The position numbers and the translations under genes are program-made. Under the pieces are notes generated by a model. It had not been told where the DNA came from and searched no databases. It saw only the letters and a list, made by a program, of their open reading frames with translations. A DNA stretch of 9,369 bases, from the NCBI GenBank assembly GCA_022361095.1, contig JAKSBO010000655.1, positions 1 to 9,369 of the forward strand, written 5' to 3'. Within the stretch, counting starts at the first letter, position 1. Every line of letters starts with the position of its first letter. This stretch comes from Desulfobacterales bacterium (GTDB taxonomy: Bacteria; Desulfobacterota; Desulfobacteria; Desulfobacterales; Desulfobacteraceae). This document shows positions 1-5,550 of the stretch, in pieces.

Positions 1-638
1 ACCCGGATCAGCTCTCCGGCGGACAGCGCCAACGGGTCTCCATGGCCAGGGCACTGGTCTGTGAGCCGGAAATTCTGCTGCTTGATGAGCCCATGTCGGC
101 CCTGGACGCCAAATTGCGGGTCCAGCTCCAGGAACAGCTTCGCCGGCTGCAACTGCGGCTTAAGAAAAACTTCATTCTTGTCACCCATGACCAGGAAGAG
201 GCGTTAACGGTTTCAGACCGTATTGCCGTTATGAAAGACGGCCATATCCTGCAGTGCGGTCCACCTTCCGAAATTTACAATCATCCCTGCTGCCGGTTCG
301 TTGCCGAATTCATAGGTACGGCAAATATCTTTGATGTTGAACGCAAAGACAATGTACTGAAGGCTGCGTTTGGAGATTTTGTGCCGAACGCTATGCCTGA
401 ATGGAAAAAGGGCTCTTTGGTCATCCGGCCCGAAGGGATCAGGCTGCGCACGGAAAAACCGGCCCAAAACGGTATTCGCTCCCGGGTCATTGAAAAATAT
501 TACCGGGGCACTTATCAGAACCTGACCCTGGAGACCGGGACCCTGCGCATGAGAACCGCCCCCCACCGCAAAATCGAAATCGGGGATGAGATCTGGGTGG
601 AGCTGCTGCAGGAAGCGCTGGTTACCATTGATGATTAA
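1..638 (+). CDS. potA: Spermidine/putrescine ABC transporter ATP-binding protein, 3' part
   Basis: The gene is cut by the left edge; the reading frame is open from base 3, so about 211 C-terminal residues are present. E. coli PotA has about 378, so the Walker A half is missing. Seen in order: the ABC signature LSGGQRQRVSMARAL, Walker B LLLDEP, the D-loop SALD, and the H-loop histidine in LVTHDQEEA. A C-terminal region of about 110 residues follows and looks like the TOBE domain of sugar/polyamine importers. The protein would hydrolyse ATP on the cytoplasmic face to drive the PotB/PotC permeases encoded next. An ATG at 42 lies inside the signature motif and is not the real start. The family assignment rests mainly on the three following genes, because iron and sugar importer ATPases share these motifs. 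Confidence 0.9.
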   Translation, partial: PDQLSGGQRQRVSMARALVCEPEILLLDEPMSALDAKLRVQLQEQLRRLQLRLKKNFILVTHDQEEALTVSDRIAVMKDGHILQCGPPSEIYNHPCCRFVAEFIGTANIFDVERKDNVLKAAFGDFVPNAMPEWKKGSLVIRPEGIRLRTEKPAQNGIRSRVIEKYYRGTYQNLTLETGTLRMRTAPHRKIEIGDEIWVELLQEALVTIDD

Positions 639-814
639 TTATTTAGTGCCGCCCGAAAACCGTAAATTTTGCCGATTACTTCGTTGGCCGCAAATTTTTA
701 TCCTCGAAATACTTTATGTATTCCTCCGGTTAAAATTTGCCTCCGCCTTGTACTCAACAAAATTTCCAGATTTTCGTTCAGGCACTATGCAAAAACTCAA
801 GGAGTTGAAGTCCT
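639..814. repeat. potA-potB spacer with nested inverted repeats
   Basis: This AT-rich spacer carries four AAATTT cores, at 664, 692, 733 and 760, arranged symmetrically. The outer pair is AAATTTTG (664-671) against CAAAATTT (758-765). The middle pair is GCAAATTTTTA (690-700) against TAAAATTTGC (731-740), with one extra T on the left. The inner pair is AATAC (708-712) against GTATT (718-722), with a 5-base loop. Together they form an imperfect palindrome of roughly 100 bp centred near 715. I see no convincing gene in it; the frame that spans it from potA is a shadow. The layout suggests a dispersed palindromic element sitting in an operon, but copy number cannot be judged here. The ribosome-binding site of potB (GGAG, 801-804) lies at its right end. 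Confidence 0.6.
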
Positions 815-1729
815 GTGAAAATTATAGATAAACCTGAAATACTCTACGGGGAGCTGTCAACACCCAGGAATATCCGAACCCGGGGGCTTTTGCGCATTTC
901 CCCGGGCATGCTGTGGATCATGCTGTTTTTGTCCATCCCGGCGTTGTCATTGGTCGTAATCAGCTTTACCACCCGGGGGGCCTACGGAGAGATCGAATGG
1001 GTTTTCACCCTGGAAAACTACAAACGGCTGGCAGGGTACAGCCTGTTCGGCTGGAGCCCGGATTACCTGAAAATTTTGCTGCGTTCACTCATTGCCGGAT
1101 TCATCACCACATTGATCTGTATCATTTTGTCATATCCGCTAGCCTTTTTCATTTCAACCCGGGACAAGGCGACCCGGTACCTGTGGCTGACGGCCCTGAT
1201 CATCCCTTTCTGGACCAACCTGGTGATCCGGACCTATGCCTGGCAGATCGTCCTGGCACCTGGGCTGCCCATTGCCAAGATCGCTGCCCTGCTGCAACTT
1301 GTGCCGCCGGGAAGCCCTTTGTACCCCAGCTCTTTCGCGGTCTATATCGGCATGATCAGCGCATTTCTGCCATTTGTTGCCCTGCCTTTATACGCCAGCG
1401 TGGAAAAGCTGGACTGGAGCCTGGTTGAAGCTGCCAATGACCTTTACTGCGGCAAGTGGCGGGTGTTTCGCCAGGCCATTTTGCCCCAGACCCTGCCCGG
1501 ACTCTCCGTGGGGGCGATTTTGACCTTTGTGCCGGCCATGGGCATGTTCCTGATACCGGATTTATTAGGCGGGGCAAAATATATGCTGGTGGGCAACTTG
1601 ATCCAGCAGCAGTTCGGCAAAAGCCGTGACTGGCCCTTTGGGGCGGCTGTCAGCCTGGCACTCATGTCCTTAACCCTTATTGCCCTGGTTATATTGAACC
1701 GCAAAGGCGAAAAGATGGAGATTGTATAA
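815..1729 (+). CDS. potB: Spermidine/putrescine ABC transporter permease PotB
   Basis: This 304-residue inner-membrane protein is one of two permeases forming the polyamine channel. It has a hydrophilic N-terminus of about 28 residues, then hydrophobic segments near residues 32-52, 88-113, 123-145, 172-196, 230-255 and 277-295. That matches the six-helix binding-protein-dependent transport fold. The cytoplasmic EAA loop that docks on the ATPase is at about 205-229 (EAANDLYCGKWRVFRQAILP, then a Gly at 229). The start is a GTG at 815 with GGAG at 801-804, a rather long spacing of 10 bases. It is somewhat longer than E. coli PotB (about 275-285 residues), mostly at the N-terminus, so a later start is possible but no better site is evident. 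Its stop overlaps the potC start by one base (TAATG), implying translational coupling. Confidence 0.93.
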   Translation: MKIIDKPEILYGELSTPRNIRTRGLLRISPGMLWIMLFLSIPALSLVVISFTTRGAYGEIEWVFTLENYKRLAGYSLFGWSPDYLKILLRSLIAGFITTLICIILSYPLAFFISTRDKATRYLWLTALIIPFWTNLVIRTYAWQIVLAPGLPIAKIAALLQLVPPGSPLYPSSFAVYIGMISAFLPFVALPLYASVEKLDWSLVEAANDLYCGKWRVFRQAILPQTLPGLSVGAILTFVPAMGMFLIPDLLGGAKYMLVGNLIQQQFGKSRDWPFGAAVSLALMSLTLIALVILNRKGEKMEIV

Positions 1730-2520
1730 TGTTTAAGCTGGGTTTGCGTTATAAAATTTTTGCCGTGGCAACCTATGCGTTTCTCTACACGCCGTTGCTG
1801 GCCGTCATGGTCTATTCATTCAACAAGTCGCGTTTCGGCATCCACTGGGGCGGATTCAGCCTGGACTGGTACGTCAAACTCCTCCATGACGACCTGGTCA
1901 TTGAGGCCTGCGTGAACACTGCTGTTTTGGCGGTGGTCTCCACCTTCATTGCCACGATCCTGGGCACAGCCCTGGCCATGGGGCTTTCCCGCTATCCCTG
2001 GTCAAAGAAGGTGATGACCTTTTTTGACGTCAATCTCTACCTGCCGGTCATCACCCCGGAGATTGTCTTTGCCGGCGCCCTGGTCATTGCGTTTACCTGC
2101 CTGCGGTCCATCTCCTCCATATTTGAGCCCGGACTTATCACCATGATCATCGGGCATGTCACCTTCCAGGTGGCCTTTGTGGCCCTGGTGGTCCGAAGCC
2201 GGCTCTCCGCCTTTAATAATGAAATTGAAGAGGCCTCAAGGGATCTGTATGCCTCCAACTGGTATACCTTCCGGCATGTACTGCTGCCCCTGATGATGCC
2301 GGGCATTGTTTCCGGGGCCATGCTGGCACTGACCCTCTCCCTTGATGATTTTATCATCAGCTTTTTTACGGCCGGGCCCACTTCGGTCACCCTGCCCCTG
2401 TATATATATGGTGAAGTACACCGGGGCATCACGCCCAAAATCCATGCCCTGTCAACCGTGGGGATTTTTGTAACCATTACGTTGGTAATTTTGTCAGAAA
2501 GAATTTCCAATAAAAAATAA
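1729..2520 (+). CDS. potC: Spermidine/putrescine ABC transporter permease PotC
   Basis: This second inner-membrane permease has 263 residues, essentially the usual PotC length. The N-terminal helix is at about 10-30, followed by further hydrophobic stretches near 61-85, 105-125, 135-157, 190-212 and 240-256. The EAA-type loop reads EEASRDLYASNWYTFRHVLLP (about 167-187), with Gly192 after it. The segment SLDDFIISFFTAG at 204-216 is characteristic of the PotC/PotI branch. The ATG overlaps the potB stop by one base, so it is probably translated by coupling; there is only a weak GGAG 7-10 bases upstream, inside the potB end. PotC pairs with PotB and receives substrate from the binding protein encoded 20 bases downstream. 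Confidence 0.94.
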   Translation: MFKLGLRYKIFAVATYAFLYTPLLAVMVYSFNKSRFGIHWGGFSLDWYVKLLHDDLVIEACVNTAVLAVVSTFIATILGTALAMGLSRYPWSKKVMTFFDVNLYLPVITPEIVFAGALVIAFTCLRSISSIFEPGLITMIIGHVTFQVAFVALVVRSRLSAFNNEIEEASRDLYASNWYTFRHVLLPLMMPGIVSGAMLALTLSLDDFIISFFTAGPTSVTLPLYIYGEVHRGITPKIHALSTVGIFVTITLVILSERISNKK

Positions 2521-2540
2521 TTAAACAAAAGGAGATAACC

Positions 2541-3596
2541 ATGAAAAAATTAACTTTAACCCTGTTGTTGGTGTGTGCCGTGTTCCTCCAGTTCCCGGCG
2601 GCCTCTTTTGCTGCCGATGAACTTCGTGTGCTGATCTGGAGTGAATATATGCCCGACGATTATATGGACAAGTTTACCAAAGATACCGGCATCAAAAGCC
2701 GGGTGGAATTTTATGAATCCACCGAAGAGCTTGTGGCCAAACTCCAGGCCGGCGGCGTGAATCAGTATGACGTGGTCGTTCCGTCCGATTACATCATCAA
2801 CACCATGATCAAGCTGAACCTGCTCCAGAAACTGGACCATGCCAAGCTGCCCAATCTGGCCAACCTGGAAGAGGATTTCAAAAACGCGGCCTATGATCCG
2901 GGCAATGTATATACGGCACCTTATCAGTGGGGTACCGTGGGTATGCTTTATAATAAGGATATACTTGGGCAAAATTATGTGGCCTCCACGTCTCTGTTTT
3001 TTGACCCGGCGGAACGCAAAGGTCCCGTGGTGATGATTGACTCCATCCGGGAGATGCTGGGCATTGCCTTGAAATATATGGGTAAAAGCGTGAACACGCT
3101 GGATAAAGAGGAGCTTAAAGCCCTTGCCAAGATGATGATCGAAACCAAATCCAGCAAATATTTTGCCGGATTTGACGTGGGAACAGGCGGCCGCTCCAAG
3201 GTGGTTGCAGGTACGGCCATTGCCGCCCTGGTTTACAATGGTGACGCCCTGCGCGCCGTGGCCGATGCCCCGGAAAAATTTGCCTTTGCCAACCCCAGGG
3301 AAGGCGGTGTCATCTGGGCGGACAATATGGCGGTTCCTGCCGGCGCCCCCCATGTGGACTATGCCCATACATTTATCAACTGGGTGCTGGATGCCAAGAA
3401 CGGTGCCACGCTCTCCAATTGGACCCAGTATGCCACGCCGAACAAGGCTGCCAAGGCGTTTATTACGGCTGGGGATCTGACCAATCCGGCTATTTATCCC
3501 AGAGCAGAGACGATGAAGACCCTTGAGTTCATTAATGACCTTGGGAAAAACAACCGGTATTACGACGAACTGTGGACAATGATCAAAACCAGATAA
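2541..3596 (+). CDS. potD: Periplasmic spermidine/putrescine-binding protein PotD
   Basis: This 351-residue solute-binding protein has a Sec signal: KK at 2-3, a hydrophobic core to about 19, and likely cleavage after ASFA (residue 24). There is no lipobox cysteine at the cleavage site, so it should be soluble in the periplasm. A strong AAGGAG (2529-2534) fixes the ATG. By eye against E. coli PotD from memory, the polyamine pocket is largely kept: Trp33 and Tyr36 (IWSEY), Ser82 and Tyr84 (PSDY), Asp167 and Glu171, Trp249, Asp251, and Tyr297. Two positions differ: E. coli Trp229 corresponds to Tyr222 and Gln327 to Ile331. The retained acidic residues support a cationic amine ligand, but spermidine, putrescine or another polyamine cannot be separated. 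It is the last gene of the transporter set, and a large palindrome begins two bases after its stop. Confidence 0.93.
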   Translation: MKKLTLTLLLVCAVFLQFPAASFAADELRVLIWSEYMPDDYMDKFTKDTGIKSRVEFYESTEELVAKLQAGGVNQYDVVVPSDYIINTMIKLNLLQKLDHAKLPNLANLEEDFKNAAYDPGNVYTAPYQWGTVGMLYNKDILGQNYVASTSLFFDPAERKGPVVMIDSIREMLGIALKYMGKSVNTLDKEELKALAKMMIETKSSKYFAGFDVGTGGRSKVVAGTAIAALVYNGDALRAVADAPEKFAFANPREGGVIWADNMAVPAGAPHVDYAHTFINWVLDAKNGATLSNWTQYATPNKAAKAFITAGDLTNPAIYPRAETMKTLEFINDLGKNNRYYDELWTMIKTR

Positions 3597-3597
3597 T

Positions 3598-3730
3598 GTT
3601 TGAATGGAGATTCCCCCGCCTGATTTTTATATGGGGCGTTGCTGCGGACCGTTGTAATCCTCACAACCATGAGGTTGCTCCGGTTACAACGGTCCTTGCG
3701 CCTTGCATATTGGCAAATCTCCATCCAAAC
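3598..3730. repeat. 133-bp palindromic element after potD
   Basis: The element begins two bases after the potD stop codon. Terminal inverted repeats of 15 bases, GTTTGAATGGAGATT (3598-3612) and AATCTCCATCCAAAC (3716-3730), match at 14 of 15 positions. Inside lies a perfect 12-bp inverted repeat, GGACCGTTGTAA (3646-3657) with TTACAACGGTCC (3684-3695). At the centre CAACC (3664-3668) pairs with GGTTG (3673-3677) across a 4-base loop. The transcript could fold into one long interrupted hairpin. There is no T-run after it, so it is not a standard intrinsic terminator. It has no coding capacity. It could be a dispersed REP/MITE-like repeat, and may protect the upstream potD message, as REP elements are known to do elsewhere; both are inferences. 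Confidence 0.7.
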
Positions 3731-3764
3731 CTGACATTATCTGGGCGTTTTAATTTGAGATGAT

Positions 3765-5303
3765 ATGAAAACACTTTTTACCAATATACAAGGTATCAGC
3801 CTGGATGAAGCCCGGCCCGAATTTTCTGCCATGGTGGTGGACGGTGATACCTTAGAGGCTGTGGGCGAGTATGATGAAGTTGTGCCGCTTTATCCCGGGG
3901 GGTTTGTTCAAGTTATGGATCTGGGCGGAAAAACGGTGCTGCCCGGATTTATTGATGCCCATCAGCATCTGGAATGGACGGGTCAGGTTCTGGGCAGTGC
4001 GGATCTGACCGGCTGCTCTTGCTTTACCGAGGTGTTCGACGGCATTGCAGCCCACCGCAAAAAACTGGGAAAAGGCGAATGGGTGCTGGCCTACCGTTTG
4101 AACGACCAGTTGGTGCAGGAAAAACGAATGCCCAATACAGCCGAACTGGATGCAGTCTGTCCGGCTGCGCCGCTGGCTGTTGTCCATACCTCCCTTCACT
4201 TCCTGTCCCTGAACACCATGGCCATAAAAGCCCTTGGTGTGACCGGGGAAATGGACGGGGTAGATACGGAAAACGGCCGGATGACCGGACTGGTCCGGGA
4301 CCCGGCCTCCCTATCCTTTGTGATGCCCCGGATTGACCGCATGATCTCCAAAGAGGCGATTGTCCAAGGATATGAACTGGCGGCCCGGAAAGCGTTGAAA
4401 AGCGGTATCACCAGCCTGCACTGCCTTGAAGGCAAGGATGGGGAACCTGAATTCTCCGCCTTTTTCCACCGGCACCACCGGGATCTGCCGCTGCATACCG
4501 TGCACTGGAATCAGAACCGGGATGTCCAGTCAAGCCTGGATTTGGGGTTAACGCGCATCGGTGGATGTATATTTGCCGACGGGGCCATTGACTGCTATAC
4601 GGCCGCTTTTTTCGAACCCTACTGCAATCAGCCCGGCAATTACGGGACCTTGACCTTTACCCAGGCGCAAATGGATGAATTTATCTGTGAAGCCCATGGC
4701 AAAGGCCTGCAGATTGCCGTGCACTGTGAAGCGGACGCTGCCATCGAACAGGTGCTGCACGCCATGGAAAAGGCCCTGGCAAAATATCCGCGTACGGATC
4801 ACCGCCACCGCATTGAGCATTTGGAGGTCCCCACCACCACCCAGATTGAGCGTATGGCCAAATCAGGCATTATTGCCTCCATGCAACCGGCATTTTTCCC
4901 CTATCTCATGGCGGATCAAACCTTTTACGAACGGATGCTCGGGCCGTCCCGCCACAAACGGCTCCACCCCTATCGCACCATTTTGGATGCAGGCGTGGTG
5001 ATCTGCGGCGGATCAGACTCGCCTGTAACACCCTATACCCCCCTGGCAGGGATTCAGGCTGCGGTGTGCCACCCCTATGCCCCGGAACGGGTCACCCTGA
5101 CCGAGGCGATCCGGATGTTTACAACAGCCGCGGCCTACAGTGTTTTTGAAGAGAATGAAAGGGGATCTCTTAGGCCGGGCATGAAAGCTGAATTCATCGT
5201 CCTGGACCGCAACCCCTACCGGGTTGCACCCCAGGATATCTGCAAAATCAACATTGAAAAAGTTTTTGCCAAAGGGAAACTGTACAGCACAGAGGATCTG
5301 TAA
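3765..5303 (+). CDS. Amidohydrolase, Amidohydro_3 (YtcJ-like) family, substrate unknown
   Basis: This 512-residue cytoplasmic enzyme of the metal-dependent amidohydrolase superfamily has a length typical of YtcJ-like members. The N-terminal beta-sandwich part (about 1-58) leads into LPGFIDAHQHLE with metal-ligand histidines His66 and His68. Later landmarks are IFADGA (269-274), AVHCEADAA with His320, HRIEHLEV with His352, and GGSDSPVTPYTPLAGIQAA with catalytic/metal Asp418. The C-terminal strand region ends in AEFIVLDRNP, as in the family. Known relatives include N-substituted formamide deformylases and many uncharacterised enzymes, so no precise reaction can be assigned. It sits between polyamine import genes and putrescine catabolic genes, hinting at an amide or N-acyl amine substrate, by context only. 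The ATG at 3765 has just a weak GAGA upstream (3757-3760 region). No signal peptide is seen. Confidence 0.88.
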   Translation: MKTLFTNIQGISLDEARPEFSAMVVDGDTLEAVGEYDEVVPLYPGGFVQVMDLGGKTVLPGFIDAHQHLEWTGQVLGSADLTGCSCFTEVFDGIAAHRKKLGKGEWVLAYRLNDQLVQEKRMPNTAELDAVCPAAPLAVVHTSLHFLSLNTMAIKALGVTGEMDGVDTENGRMTGLVRDPASLSFVMPRIDRMISKEAIVQGYELAARKALKSGITSLHCLEGKDGEPEFSAFFHRHHRDLPLHTVHWNQNRDVQSSLDLGLTRIGGCIFADGAIDCYTAAFFEPYCNQPGNYGTLTFTQAQMDEFICEAHGKGLQIAVHCEADAAIEQVLHAMEKALAKYPRTDHRHRIEHLEVPTTTQIERMAKSGIIASMQPAFFPYLMADQTFYERMLGPSRHKRLHPYRTILDAGVVICGGSDSPVTPYTPLAGIQAAVCHPYAPERVTLTEAIRMFTTAAAYSVFEENERGSLRPGMKAEFIVLDRNPYRVAPQDICKINIEKVFAKGKLYSTEDL

Positions 5304-5307
5304 TTAA

Positions 5308-5314
5308 ACAGGAG
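5308..5314 (+). promoter_or_regulatory. Orphan Shine-Dalgarno-like site after the amidohydrolase gene
   Basis: ACAGGAG lies five bases after the amidohydrolase stop codon, in the position and style of an operon ribosome-binding site (compare the site before potD). No ATG, GTG or TTG follows at normal spacing. The nearest ATG (5333) opens only a 15-codon frame and is 18 bases away. It may be a relic of a closer gene junction that was separated by the palindrome downstream. Confidence 0.3.
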
Positions 5315-5375
5315 AACAGGACAATCAATTGGATGGGCGTTGACCGCCTTCATTCTTTCACCCTTTTTAATCCAC

Positions 5376-5437
5376 CATGAAGATCAGGAAGGACACGAAG
5401 TTTCATATCTTAGATCTTCATGAACTTCGTGTCCTTC
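5376..5437. repeat. Two interlocked inverted repeats in the amidohydrolase-patA spacer
   Basis: Stem B is a perfect 15-bp inverted repeat, GAAGGACACGAAGTT (5388-5402) with AACTTCGTGTCCTTC (5423-5437). Stem A is a perfect 10-bp inverted repeat, CATGAAGATC (5376-5385) with GATCTTCATG (5413-5422). The order A-B-A'-B' means both stems together would make a pseudoknot; otherwise they are alternative folds. The repeated wording (GAAG, GACACGAAG) resembles GAAG/CTTC-rich intergenic repeats that I recall as common in environmental bacterial genomes. It is followed by A8, not T, so it is not an intrinsic terminator for the + strand, and I see no T-run in the right place on the - strand either. Confidence 0.65.
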
Positions 5438-5481
5438 ACGGTAAAAAAAAGAATACACACGAATAGGTTTAAAAATTTATT

Positions 5482-5501
5482 TACTGACCATTCAGTATAA
5501 A
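5482..5501 (+). promoter_or_regulatory. Possible operator/promoter upstream of patA
   Basis: TACTGA (5482-5487) and TCAGTA (5492-5497) form a perfect 6-bp inverted repeat around CCAT. A TATAAA box (5496-5501), one mismatch from the -10 consensus, overlaps its right edge. The ACTGA-N4-TCAGT form is like operators of TetR/AcrR-family repressors. No clear -35 hexamer is present 17 bases upstream (the region reads AAATTT). If real, it would give patA and the genes after it their own regulated transcript. No regulator gene is in the window, so the regulator is unidentified. Confidence 0.35.
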
Positions 5502-5550
5502 CGTAACAAAACACTTTTTACATACGTAGAAAGAAAAGGAAGCAAATAAA

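Noticed and set aside
586..831. 81-codon + frame spanning the potA end and the spacer
   Set aside because: It overlaps the last residues of potA in another frame, runs through the palindromic spacer, and has no ribosome-binding site or family features.
2556..3368. 270-codon open frame on the - strand across potD
   Set aside because: It is antisense to a well-supported potD, is His/Gly-rich in the manner of a complement of GC-biased codons, and shows no recognisable motif.
3598..3730. Integron attC site
   Set aside because: The ends read GTTTGAA and TCCAAAC, the opposite polarity to attC core sites (YAAC at the left, GTTR at the right), and there is no integrase or cassette structure.
3731..3754. 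Promoter-like CTGACA and TTTAAT before the amidohydrolase gene
   Set aside because: The spacing is only 12 bases, too short for a sigma-70-type promoter.
3572..3763. 63-codon + frame covering the palindrome after potD
   Set aside because: It starts inside potD and its sequence is dictated by the palindromic element; no sign of selection as a protein.
5335..5365. Intrinsic terminator after the amidohydrolase (GGCG-TTGAC-CGCC then T-rich)
   Set aside because: The stem is only 4 bp and the T-rich stretch is distant and interrupted.
5333..5380. 15-codon frame beginning at ATG 5333 after the orphan ribosome-binding site
   Set aside because: The distance from the site is 18 bases and the peptide has no distinguishing features.
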